A DNA stretch of 64,000 nucleotides, taken from Geobacteraceae bacterium. GTDB taxonomy: Bacteria > Desulfobacterota > Desulfuromonadia > Desulfuromonadales > BM103. This document shows positions 9,396 through 17,783 of this stretch, in pieces (positions within the stretch are counted from its first letter, which is position 1; the number at the start of each line of letters is the position of its first letter). Where the stretch lies: positions 1 through 64,000 of the forward strand of contig JAHEDT010000011.1 of the NCBI GenBank assembly GCA_024641085.1. The letters run 5' to 3'. Made by a program: the position numbers and the translations under genes. The notes under the pieces were generated by a model, which was not told the DNA's origin, ran no database searches, and was given only the letters and a program-made list of their open reading frames with translations.

Positions 9396-10190
9396 TCACT
9401 CTGTACGGTGCGGGATCTTTGCCAGGAAGCCGACCATCGCCTGCAGGGTCTCTTCTGGCCGTTCGCGAAACGGGGCGTGCCCGCAACCGGGCAGCAGCAG
9501 CTGATCGGCGCCGCGGGGCAGTTTTGCCTGGATCCGTTCGAGTTGCCGAAGTGTCCCGTAGTGATCCTCTTCTCCCTGGATCAATAAGACCGGTACCTCG
9601 ATCTGCGGTAGCATGGCTTCCAGGTTCCATGCCAGGAAGCCCTGGTCCAGCCAGGCCCCGGTCCAGCCGAGAAACGTATTGTCAACCTGGTCGCCGTGAT
9701 AGCGGGCCAGGCGCGTACGCAGATCGGTTGTTTGGTAGGCGGCTGCGGCCGCGCGAATGCTCTGGATGGTCAGCTCTTCGACAAAGACGTGCGGGGCCAT
9801 GAGGACCAGCCCCACGATGCGCCGGTCGGCAGCGCCGCCGGCGTTGATCAGGGCGATCGAGGCGCCGTCGCTGTGTCCGACCAGAACGGCTCTCTGTACG
9901 TCGCTGGTCGCGAGAATCTGCGGCAGGACCTTGAGCCCTTCCTCGTGCATGAAAGTAAGTGGTCGGGGCAGGGTGCAGGGGGCTGATCCGCCGTAGCCGG
10001 CCCGGCTGTAGGTCAGGGCCCGACAGCCGGTGGCCGCGGCGACCCGGCGCGGGAAGTCTCGCCACATGGCTAGGCATCCTAAACCTTCATGGAGAAAAAT
10101 CAGTGTCGTGGTGCTGTCCGGGGAAGGGATGAGCAGCTCGTATTCCAGGTTGGTGCCATCAATGGTGTAAAAACCACGGGTTTCACGCAA
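9396..10190 (-). CDS. Alpha/beta hydrolase
   Basis: 264 aa from a TTG at 10190 with GGGGGG about 10 nt upstream. An ATG at 10271 would add 27 residues but overlap the oxidoreductase gene by 74 nt, so I prefer the TTG. Features: oxyanion region HEGLGC, nucleophile elbow GHSDGAS, acid in the VLLIQGEEDHYG strand, catalytic His in GCGHAPF. A serine hydrolase of the alpha/beta fold, probably an esterase or thioesterase; the substrate is unknown. Placed directly after the tungsten oxidoreductase, so it may act on the same acids or esters. Confidence 0.8.
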   Translation of the reverse strand: MRETRGFYTIDGTNLEYELLIPSPDSTTTLIFLHEGLGCLAMWRDFPRRVAAATGCRALTYSRAGYGGSAPCTLPRPLTFMHEEGLKVLPQILATSDVQRAVLVGHSDGASIALINAGGAADRRIVGLVLMAPHVFVEELTIQSIRAAAAAYQTTDLRTRLARYHGDQVDNTFLGWTGAWLDQGFLAWNLEAMLPQIEVPVLLIQGEEDHYGTLRQLERIQAKLPRGADQLLLPGCGHAPFRERPEETLQAMVGFLAKIPHRTE

Positions 10191-10197
10191 AGCTGCA

Positions 10198-12522
10198 TTA
10201 CCCCCCTGAAACGTAGGATACCAGGAAGACCTCGCTGCCGTCAGGGATGCCGATCTGATCCTCTCCGGCAAGAATCATCTTGCCGTTGACAACGATGTTG
10301 AGATTCGGATCGTCGAGGATCCGGGAGGCTTCAGGGAACTTGCGGCGCAGCAGTTGCCTCAGTTCTCCCAGGTGCGCGACCTGTTGGTCGACGATGACGG
10401 CCCCTTCCGGTGCCCCGGGAAACACTCCGGGGAATTGGACCTTGATGCTGTATCCGGTGACGATTTGCGAGAGTCTGGCGTGCCAGTCGATCGTGGGGAC
10501 ACCTTCTCGATTGAGACCGGTCAGCCGGTAGAAGCGCTGCTTGAGAGCGGCAAACTGCTCACGGTCGATCTTTTCCCCCTTGAAGGGGCCGACCTTGATC
10601 GGTTCGTCGAACCAGCGGAGGGGCAGGGTGTCGTCGTCACCGCGCAGGCCGAGTCGGAAGTTGAGCATCCGCTCCAGCCCGGTGATGCTGCGGCCGACCT
10701 CGTCGAGCTGCCGCTCGTCGAAGGGCAACCCGGTCAGCCCGCTGACTTGGGCGGAGAAATCGGCCAGGTCGGGAGTCGACGGCGAGTTGAACAGCTTGGT
10801 GTTGAAACGGCACATACCGATGGCGTCCCCGGCGGCAAAGGTGTTCTCGCAGCGCCGCACGGCGTGCTCCTTCCCCTCGTAGGAGGTCGGTTCCGGAGAG
10901 ACCTCCCCGCCGTAGAGGGCCGTCTTGAAATCGGCGTCATCATTGATCCGGGCATTGATCTCCAGGGTGGCCCGGTTGCGCAGGTGGTCCATGCCACGGG
11001 TGGCGACTGCCAGGCCCAGCGCAAAGGCCTTGAGGATGCGGGCGTCATGTGGGTCCGACTGGAACAGTCCCTTGGAGGCCATGCAGTAGCTCAGGGCCTC
11101 CAGCGGGTACTTGCCCAGTTCGACGGCGCGACTGGAAGCGGCGATGGTGTCGCCGAAGCCTTCGCGCTTCGCGGTCATGAACAGGAGTTTCTCGATGACC
11201 GGGTAGTTCCCCCAGCTCAGCTCGAGTCCATCGGTAACCTCCCGGTCAATAATGCCGCGCTGGTAAAGTTCCATGGCCCAGGCAATGGCGCTGCCGGTGC
11301 TCGAGGCGTCGAGGGCCAGGTCGTTGAGGATGTTGTTTAGGCGCAGCACCTGTTCGGGTTCCTTGATGCCGATGTCAGGGCCGAACTTGCCGACGATGAT
11401 GTATTCCGGACCCTCCCCCTTGTCGTAGCGGTCGAAACGGCCGTCGTTGTTGATGCCGTTGTAGGTGCGCCGCTTGTGGTGTTCGAGGGCGCTCTGCTCC
11501 CTGTCATAGCTGGCATTGCCGGTCAGGCCGGCCAGGGCACTGGACCCCCAGCCGCCCTTGCCGCCCGGGAGCATGTCGTTGTTGGCGCGGCAGCAGACCG
11601 GGCACTTGTAGCAGCCGCTCATTCCCGGCCGATAAGGGTCGAAATTGTCGGCATCGAGGCTGTCGTGCCAGGTGGTCTCCTGGTGATTCCTGGCCCCCAT
11701 GGCGCCGAGGACCCGGCTCGGCTTGTAGAGGAATGGGGTGCCGACTTTTTTCAGGGCATTCTGGACCACGCTCGCCGCGAGGATCTTCTTGCCGATTTCC
11801 CGGTTGTGTTCTTTAAACGTGGCGGTCGGCTCGGCCTGCCCTGGCTTGCCCTGGATGAGGATCGCCTTGAGGTGCAGGGCGCCCATTTTGGCGCCGCCGC
11901 CGCCGCGGGCCCAAATCGATTTCTCTCCTGCCATGATGCCGCTGCAGAGGACCCGGTTCTCACCGGCGCTGCTGATGCGCGCCATGGCCATGTCCTTGCG
12001 CTCACGGCAGGAAAAGTCGCGTTCGACGGCCGCGGTCAAGGCAATGTTGTCCATGCCGCGATAAGGACTCGCATCGACAAAGCTGATCTCCTCCTGACAG
12101 ATCCTCAGCAATGTCCATTCCGGGCTGCGGCCGTAAAGAACCAGGTGGTCGTAACCGTGGAGTTTGAGATAGGCGGGGAAATAGTCGCCGGCATTGCTGT
12201 CGAGGATTGCTCGGCTTTCTGGAGAGCGGCTGGTGACGTTGCCGCGGGTGGCTCCAGGCATGTGCCCGGTCAGCATGCCGGCGCCGAAGATCAGAGGCAC
12301 CCGGGGGTCAAGTGCGTCCTGCTCCTCATCCATCAGGTTGTAGAGCAGGTACATATTGCCGCCGCGACCGGCCAGGAAGTGCCGGACCGCCTCCAGCGAC
12401 AGGAACCCCTTCCGGCTGCTGCGTTGCTCGAGGTCGACGAATAGCACCGCTCCCTGACTGGGGTACTGGGGGGCTGAATGCATGCGGCCCAAAAGCCGTT
12501 CAACCTTTTGTCTGATATCCAT
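10198..12522 (-). CDS. Tungsten aldehyde:ferredoxin oxidoreductase with C-terminal MoaD/ThiS-like domain
   Basis: 774 aa, longer than the usual 600-660 of this family. Residues 1-210 form the pterin-binding N-domain (WARGGGGAKMGAL near 205). The [4Fe-4S] ligands are C304, C307, C311 (CxxCxxxC) and C571 (GMCRF), as in archaeal AOR. The extra 80 residues (about 692-774) look like a MoaD/ThiS beta-grasp domain ending in G773-G774 exactly at the C-terminus, as needed for adenylylation and thiocarboxylation. Predicted role: ferredoxin-linked oxidation of aldehydes or reduction of acids, with tungstopterin. The neighbouring tungstate importer supports this. It lies 45 nt after the stress-protein gene. 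Confidence 0.9.
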   Translation of the reverse strand: MDIRQKVERLLGRMHSAPQYPSQGAVLFVDLEQRSSRKGFLSLEAVRHFLAGRGGNMYLLYNLMDEEQDALDPRVPLIFGAGMLTGHMPGATRGNVTSRSPESRAILDSNAGDYFPAYLKLHGYDHLVLYGRSPEWTLLRICQEEISFVDASPYRGMDNIALTAAVERDFSCRERKDMAMARISSAGENRVLCSGIMAGEKSIWARGGGGAKMGALHLKAILIQGKPGQAEPTATFKEHNREIGKKILAASVVQNALKKVGTPFLYKPSRVLGAMGARNHQETTWHDSLDADNFDPYRPGMSGCYKCPVCCRANNDMLPGGKGGWGSSALAGLTGNASYDREQSALEHHKRRTYNGINNDGRFDRYDKGEGPEYIIVGKFGPDIGIKEPEQVLRLNNILNDLALDASSTGSAIAWAMELYQRGIIDREVTDGLELSWGNYPVIEKLLFMTAKREGFGDTIAASSRAVELGKYPLEALSYCMASKGLFQSDPHDARILKAFALGLAVATRGMDHLRNRATLEINARINDDADFKTALYGGEVSPEPTSYEGKEHAVRRCENTFAAGDAIGMCRFNTKLFNSPSTPDLADFSAQVSGLTGLPFDERQLDEVGRSITGLERMLNFRLGLRGDDDTLPLRWFDEPIKVGPFKGEKIDREQFAALKQRFYRLTGLNREGVPTIDWHARLSQIVTGYSIKVQFPGVFPGAPEGAVIVDQQVAHLGELRQLLRRKFPEASRILDDPNLNIVVNGKMILAGEDQIGIPDGSEVFLVSYVSGG

Positions 12523-12567
12523 CCAGCCCTCGCATCAGCTTATGGCTCCTGGCCGGTGGCGCCGTCA

Positions 12568-12993
12568 CTAGAACAGCAAGACCGGGCACTTGATCGAACG
12601 GATCACAAAGCTTGCCACAGATCCGAACATGATGTCGCGAAAACCTCCACCGCCCGGGTGACGACCGATAATCAACAGCTGGATATCCAACTCTTCAACG
12701 ACCTTGAGAATCGCTGCCTCGGGGGTTCCCAGTTCCAGCAGGAGTTGCGGCTCGAAGCCTGCGTCATAAAACCGCCCGGCCAGCTTGTCGAGAAGGCGTT
12801 TGCCTGCTTTTTCAGAGGCTTCGTAGATCATGTTTTTCTGGATGTCGGGGACCAGGCGCTGGATCAGGTGGACATCGACCACGTGCAGCAGGTAGACCTT
12901 GGCCGGCATCAGCTCCCGGTTGGCAATGATGGCGTCGATCGTATGCTGTGACGTTGGCGACTCGTCAACGGGGATCAGGATGCGTGGACTCAT
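12568..12993 (-). CDS. Universal stress protein, UspA family
   Basis: 141-aa single Usp domain. It starts with ILIPVDES and has the ATP-binding pattern G-x2-G-x9-G-S (GRHPGGGGFRDIMFGS) near residues 111-126. It follows dctM by 37 nt in the same orientation. TRAP transporters are often encoded with a Usp (TeaD of the ectoine TeaABC system), so it probably modulates this transporter rather than acting as a general stress protein. Confidence 0.92.
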   Translation of the reverse strand: MSPRILIPVDESPTSQHTIDAIIANRELMPAKVYLLHVVDVHLIQRLVPDIQKNMIYEASEKAGKRLLDKLAGRFYDAGFEPQLLLELGTPEAAILKVVEELDIQLLIIGRHPGGGGFRDIMFGSVASFVIRSIKCPVLLF

Positions 12994-13030
12994 TGTAATT
13001 CAGTCTCCCGGTATGTCATGAGTCGAATAC

Positions 13031-14317
13031 TCAGCCGTAAACCAGGCGCGGCAGGAAGAGCACCAGGTCGGCCCAGTAGGTCAGGATCAACAGGATGATG
13101 ATCTGAATGAACACCGTCGGCAAGACCGCTTTCGATACGTAAAGCAGGTTGCGGTTGACCGCCGCACCGGAGATGTACAAGCTGACCCCGAGCGGCGGTG
13201 TGCAGTAGCCGATCCCCAGATTGATGGTCATGAGCAGGCCGAAATGCATGGTGTCGATGCCGAACTTGTGCAGCAGCGGCAGGAAAATCGGCGTCAGGAT
13301 CAAGGTGGCGGAGATGATATCCATGAACATGCCGACGATCAGCAGCAGGATGTTGACGGCCAGCAGGAACAGCCAGGGGGACTGGATCTGGTCGACCACC
13401 AGGTTGGCTATCTTGTTGGGAATCTGTTCGAAAGTCAGGAATTCACCGAACACCGAAGCCCCGGCGACGATGACCAGCAGGGTCGCCGAGGTGGCTGAAG
13501 AGGAGACGATGATCTGCTTGACGTCGGCCAGCTTGAGGTCCTTGTGGATGAAAAACTCGACGAAAAAAGCATAGAAACAGGCGACCACGGCCGCTTCGTT
13601 AGCAGTGAACATGCCGGAATAGATGCCGCCGAAAATCAGTACCGGCAGGCACAGCGCCCAGGCACTTTCTTTCAGAACCGCCAAAAATTCCTTGAAGCTC
13701 GGTCGATCAAGAGTCTTGTAGTTTCTGCGCTTGCAGTAGAAGTAAGCGTAGATGCTCATTGCTACCATGATCATGATGCCCGGGATGAAGCCCGTCAGGA
13801 ACAGAGCTTCGAGGGCGTCGTTGCTGACCATGGCATACAGGATCATGGAGATCGAGGGAGGAATGATGATCCCCAGGTTGGGTGCCGTGGTCATGATGCC
13901 CACGGAGAATTCTTCGTCATAGCCGTTTTCGATCAGGGCCGGGATCATGAAGCCGCCGATGGCCACCACCGTCGCCACTGTCGATCCGGAGATGGCCCCG
14001 AAGAACCCGCAGGCGAGGATCCCCGCCATGGCCAACCCGCCGGGCAGAAAGCCGACCAGGACATTGGCCGTCTTGATCAGCTTCTGGACGATGGTGCCGG
14101 TGGTCATGATGTTGCCACAGAGGATGAAGAACAGCACCACGATCAGGGCGAACTTGTCCATGCTCCGGTAGAGCACCTCGATGACGATCTGCGGGTCGAT
14201 GCCGAGCATGAAGACCAGGCCGACGGCGCCGGTTATGAACAGGGCCATGAATACAGGCACCGTGGTCGCCATCAGGCCGAGCAGCAACGCAAGGATTATG
14301 AGGGAGTTGGTTTCCAT
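13031..14317 (-). CDS. dctM: TRAP transporter large permease (DctM)
   Basis: 428-aa hydrophobic protein of the DctM/TRAP-L family with about 12 membrane segments. The conserved APNLGIIIPPS and GYCTPPLGVSLY segments of the transport core are present. Uses an ion gradient to import an organic acid delivered by DctP. Follows dctQ by 41 nt. Confidence 0.95.
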   Translation of the reverse strand: METNSLIILALLLGLMATTVPVFMALFITGAVGLVFMLGIDPQIVIEVLYRSMDKFALIVVLFFILCGNIMTTGTIVQKLIKTANVLVGFLPGGLAMAGILACGFFGAISGSTVATVVAIGGFMIPALIENGYDEEFSVGIMTTAPNLGIIIPPSISMILYAMVSNDALEALFLTGFIPGIMIMVAMSIYAYFYCKRRNYKTLDRPSFKEFLAVLKESAWALCLPVLIFGGIYSGMFTANEAAVVACFYAFFVEFFIHKDLKLADVKQIIVSSSATSATLLVIVAGASVFGEFLTFEQIPNKIANLVVDQIQSPWLFLLAVNILLLIVGMFMDIISATLILTPIFLPLLHKFGIDTMHFGLLMTINLGIGYCTPPLGVSLYISGAAVNRNLLYVSKAVLPTVFIQIIILLILTYWADLVLFLPRLVYG

Positions 14318-14358
14318 AGACGTTCGGACAGGTCAGGTCGGATGGCAAGCCATCCGGT

Positions 14359-14856
14359 TCACTTTCTGGACCCCTCCTTCCAGTCGTCGATTACCACCAT
14401 CAGGGTGCGCAGGAACATCATCACCCCCATCAAGGGCAGTACGGCGTAGAAGATCCATTCGGGAATCTGCAGACTGGCGGTTCGGGCATAAGTGTCTTGA
14501 TACATCAGGGCGGTCATCCTCCCGCCCAGGTAGACCATGCTGGCGGAAAATCCCAACACGACCATGTTGGAGAAGAACGCCAGGGGTTTCTTCAGGCCAG
14601 GGACCATCTGCGGCAGGGCGTCAATGCAGATCAGCGAGCGGTTGCGCACGGCCACCACGCAACCGATGTAGGTGGAGACGTAGATGGTCTTGCGCACCAC
14701 CTCGTCCGACCAGTAGAGATTGACATCCGCGGTCAGCTTGCGCAGCAGTACGTTGGCCATGGCCACGATCAGGGCGATGCAGACCGAGAGTAAAAGCGTC
14801 CAGTCCTCGATCAGGGTGAAGGACCGGTCGATTTTTTCAAAGACTCTTCTCAACAT
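14359..14856 (-). CDS. dctQ: TRAP transporter small permease (DctQ)
   Basis: 165-aa membrane protein with four predicted helices, including the WSDEVVRKT segment after helix 2 typical of DctQ. It partners DctM in the inner membrane. Lies between dctP and dctM. Confidence 0.93.
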   Translation of the reverse strand: MLRRVFEKIDRSFTLIEDWTLLLSVCIALIVAMANVLLRKLTADVNLYWSDEVVRKTIYVSTYIGCVVAVRNRSLICIDALPQMVPGLKKPLAFFSNMVVLGFSASMVYLGGRMTALMYQDTYARTASLQIPEWIFYAVLPLMGVMMFLRTLMVVIDDWKEGSRK

Positions 14857-14923
14857 TCATTACCTTCCGGCGCTAAGTGTGCCGGGGAGCGATGCTCCCC
14901 GGCATGATGAAGGCGATTCATGA

Positions 14924-15973
14924 TTATTTAAGAGTCGAGCGCACCTTATTCAGGTAGTCGGTGCCGATCTTCGCTCCCCAGCTGTCGTAAACCGGCTGGG
15001 CTTCTTTGACCAGTTGCGACTTCTCTGCTGCTGACAAGGTAAAGAATTCCACACCGGCGGCCTTGGCTGCGGCGATCTGATCGTCATGCTGCTGTCTGGT
15101 CTGCACACGGGTTTTGGCACTCTCCTGTTCGATGACCTCAATGAAGATCTTTTGCAGGTCTGCCGGGAGTTTGTTGAACCAGTTCTTGTTAACCAGGTGG
15201 ACAAACAGCCCCTGGGCGTAGTTGAGTTCGGTGAAATATTTGGCGATGGTGAACTTTTTGGTGATATTGCAGACGATGGCCGTATGATCAAGGCCGTTAA
15301 TGACGCCGGTCTGCAGTGCCTGTGGGACGTCCGGCCAGGGCATGACGGTGAATTTCAGGCCCCAGGCATTATACAGGTCGATGTTGACCGGGGCTTCAGC
15401 GATACGGAAGTTAACGGTTTTTGCATCGGCAATGTTGCGCACCGGAGTCGTAGTGGCCCAACCGTATTGGCCGTAGTTGACGATGTCGGCAACCATCAGG
15501 CCGGCGGACTGGGCACTGTTGCTGTAGGGACCCCAGAGCTCCGGGTTTGCACGGAACTGGTCAAGCTTGTCATAGGTATCGACCACATAAGGCAGGTTGA
15601 CGATGCCCAGTTTGTCGGCAATGTTGGCCGAGGCCACTGAAGATGCCAGCATTCCCTGGACCGCGCCGATTTTCAGCTTGGCGATAACGTCCTTCTCGCC
15701 ACCGAGCTGTGCAAGAGGGCGGTAATCGACATAGATGCGTCCCTTGGATTTCTCCCAAAGGGCATCACGGATGTTGTAGCCGTTCGCAACGCCTTGAATA
15801 ACCGGATGAGAAATGTTCGACAAAATGTAGGTGTACTCGGCCTTCGAATAGTCGAACGTGGTCTTCCAGTTGGCCAGCGGGTCCTTTTTCTCCTCGGCGG
15901 CGAAGAGTGGGCCGGCCAGCAAACTGACAATCAACAGGGCAAGCAGGGGAAACACGACCAAAAATCTTTTCAT
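14924..15973 (-). CDS. dctP: TRAP transporter substrate-binding protein (DctP)
   Basis: 349 aa from the ATG at 15973, preceded by AGGAGG at 6 nt; an in-frame upstream ATG at 16006 has no such site. A signal peptide (about 1-25, ending GPLFA-AEEK) is followed by a DctP fold. The ligand-carboxylate arginine is probably in the VNFRIAEAP segment. The ligand cannot be read, but the setting suggests a monocarboxylate or aromatic acid. First gene of dctPQM-usp-aor-hydrolase. Confidence 0.93.
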   Translation of the reverse strand: MKRFLVVFPLLALLIVSLLAGPLFAAEEKKDPLANWKTTFDYSKAEYTYILSNISHPVIQGVANGYNIRDALWEKSKGRIYVDYRPLAQLGGEKDVIAKLKIGAVQGMLASSVASANIADKLGIVNLPYVVDTYDKLDQFRANPELWGPYSNSAQSAGLMVADIVNYGQYGWATTTPVRNIADAKTVNFRIAEAPVNIDLYNAWGLKFTVMPWPDVPQALQTGVINGLDHTAIVCNITKKFTIAKYFTELNYAQGLFVHLVNKNWFNKLPADLQKIFIEVIEQESAKTRVQTRQQHDDQIAAAKAAGVEFFTLSAAEKSQLVKEAQPVYDSWGAKIGTDYLNKVRSTLK

Positions 15974-16111
15974 CTCTAACCTCCTGATGTTGATATCCCG
16001 CGCCACTCATTTGACGCGAGGTTTGGCTTGATCCGCAACGGCATACCTGCCAACGGGTGTGAGCATATCGCTGAGAATAGCTTTGCAGAGCGCTTTAGTC
16101 AAGAAAGCAGA

Positions 16112-16156
16112 TTGTTAAAAAATAACAACGTTTTTAGTTATTTTATCTTAAATAAC
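16112..16156. promoter_or_regulatory. Twin inverted repeats in the TRAP operon promoter region
   Basis: Two inverted repeats lie side by side in AT-rich DNA: TTGTTA-N5-TAACAA (16112-16128) and GTTATTT-N6-AAATAAC (16137-16156). They share the half-site GTTATTT. They sit about 140-180 nt upstream of dctP and 90 nt downstream of the first ketopantoate-reductase-like gene, so they are likely operators for the TRAP operon. The rest of 15974-16248 holds no gene. Confidence 0.5.
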
Positions 16157-16248
16157 AGCAGTTTACTCTTAAAATTACTTTTTATAAATCAAAAAATAAA
16201 ATAAAGTTTCTTTGGCCTCGAGGGATGGTTTCGGTGCCTTCCCCCCGG

Positions 16249-17190
16249 CTAGGTTTCCAGAGCCTTGACCAGGCTGCGCAAGGTCGTGTTGTAGGGCGTC
16301 TGAACCCCGGCCCGCTCACCGTATTCGATGATCTTGCCATTGATGTAGTCGATCTCGGTTTGGCGTTTGGCTTCAATGTCCTGCAGCATGGATGGCTTGT
16401 GGTGCCCGGCGTCCTTGATGTAGTCGTGACAGTCGATGTAGTAATCCGGCCCAAGCATCAGCTCGTTGGCCCTGGCCACCTTGACGCCTTCCTTCAGAAG
16501 ATTGTCGACCAGGCCGAAAACGATCGGGTCGTTGATGACTTCGAACATGGTCTTGCCGGTCACTGCGCAGACCGGGTTCATGCAGGAATTGTTGACCGTC
16601 TTGGTCCAGACCATGTTGCGAATCTGGGTGGTGTGGTGCGTGTCGAGGCCGCATTCGGTCAGCACAGCACAGATGCCGCGTGCGGCGTCCTGTGAATTGG
16701 GATCCATCTCCTGCAGATGGTGAGGCCGGTGGTGAAAGGCCACATTGACCCTTGCCGGACCCTCCAGGATGCAGCCGAAGTTGACCACCGCGCGCATCAC
16801 CTGCCTTTTGCCGAGGCGTTCGGCCAGGACCCGTTCGGTGTCGATGCCGTTCTGCCAGCTGATCACATAACGTCCTGCTCCGATAACGCCTTCCAGGGCC
16901 GAGGCGATGATCGGCAGGGCCGTCGCCTTGACCGTGACGATCACGACATCCGGTGGGTCGTCTGCCAGATCATCGACCCGGGTTCTGGTGTGCGCCACCC
17001 TGGCCTGAAAGTCCTCAGCTCCCGACAGGATGATCCCCGGAGCCAGGGCCGGTTCGAGGAGGCTTGCCTGGACATCGCAGAGCGTGACCCGGTAGCCGCC
17101 CCGGGCGAGGAATGCGGCAACGATACAACCGACCGGACCGGCGCCGACCACGGCAAAGCTTCTTGGCCTGAAAGTGGGTTTCCCCTGCAT
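16249..17190 (-). CDS. Ketopantoate reductase-family 2-hydroxyacid/2-oxoacid dehydrogenase, copy 1
   Basis: 313 aa. N-terminal Rossmann fold with GAGPVG (about 16-21) and a C-terminal helical domain. The family catalytic residues are in place: K197 (in VWTKTVNN), S267 and E279 (in KPSMLQDIEAKRQTE). PanE makes pantoate, but the same family includes NAD-dependent D-mandelate/D-2-hydroxyacid dehydrogenases. The catabolic setting beside iorAB and a dehydratase makes a 2-hydroxyacid dehydrogenase more likely than pantothenate synthesis. Closely related to the copy at 17784-18725. Confidence 0.8.
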   Translation of the reverse strand: MQGKPTFRPRSFAVVGAGPVGCIVAAFLARGGYRVTLCDVQASLLEPALAPGIILSGAEDFQARVAHTRTRVDDLADDPPDVVIVTVKATALPIIASALEGVIGAGRYVISWQNGIDTERVLAERLGKRQVMRAVVNFGCILEGPARVNVAFHHRPHHLQEMDPNSQDAARGICAVLTECGLDTHHTTQIRNMVWTKTVNNSCMNPVCAVTGKTMFEVINDPIVFGLVDNLLKEGVKVARANELMLGPDYYIDCHDYIKDAGHHKPSMLQDIEAKRQTEIDYINGKIIEYGERAGVQTPYNTTLRSLVKALET

Positions 17191-17293
17191 ACCTGACTCC
17201 CTATCAGCAAACGGAACGGACAGCTTTTACGCAAAAGATCGCGGCACAAAAAGTGTTCTTGTCTTGGCCCTTGCCCTCGCTGAGACCCTGGAT

Positions 17294-17740
17294 TTACTCC
17301 TTGCCCACCAGGATCCCGAATGATTCTGCGTCGAGCAGCCTTGTCCCGCTATTCTCAAGAATCTCTATGGCCTGGTCGATGGCGCTGAAATTAAAGACCA
17401 TGACCGCTTTTTCCAGGTTCGCGCCGGCGACGGCATACATGTACTCGACATTGACCTTGGTCCCCAGGAACAGGCTCAGAATCCGGGCCAGGCTGCCTGG
17501 GGTGTCTTCAATTTCAACGGCGACCACGTCATCGACCCGGGCCGGAATGTATTTTTCCATGATGACCCCCCGGGCGGTGGCGAGATCGGAGACCAGAATA
17601 CGCAGGACGCCGAAATCATGGGTCGAATCGCAGATGCAGTGCGCCCTGAGGTTGATACCGGCATCGCCCAGCGCCTTGGTGACGTCATGCAGGCGGCCGG
17701 GAGAGTTCTCCAGGGGGATCGATAGCTGTTTAAGCTTCAT
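17294..17740 (-). CDS. Tandem ACT-domain protein, copy 1
   Basis: 148 aa made of two ACT modules (about 1-70 and 71-148), each opening with a P-G-x-L turn (SPGRLHDV; TPGSLARI). No catalytic domain is attached. Stand-alone double-ACT proteins bind amino acids and are often found beside iorAB and phenylacetate-CoA ligase genes in anaerobes. Probably an amino-acid sensor for this pathway; the partner protein is unknown. Paralogue of the gene at 18770-19219. Confidence 0.85.
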   Translation of the reverse strand: MKLKQLSIPLENSPGRLHDVTKALGDAGINLRAHCICDSTHDFGVLRILVSDLATARGVIMEKYIPARVDDVVAVEIEDTPGSLARILSLFLGTKVNVEYMYAVAGANLEKAVMVFNFSAIDQAIEILENSGTRLLDAESFGILVGKE

Positions 17741-17783
17741 GGCAGGGTTCCTTGCTCTGCATGGTGCCTCAGAGCGGTACGGG

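Noticed and set aside
10198-12522. AOR-family protein as BamB, the tungsten subunit of class II benzoyl-CoA reductase
   Set aside because: BamB is about 650 aa, has no MoaD-like tail, and is encoded with bamC-I; none of these fits here, though the general fold is shared.
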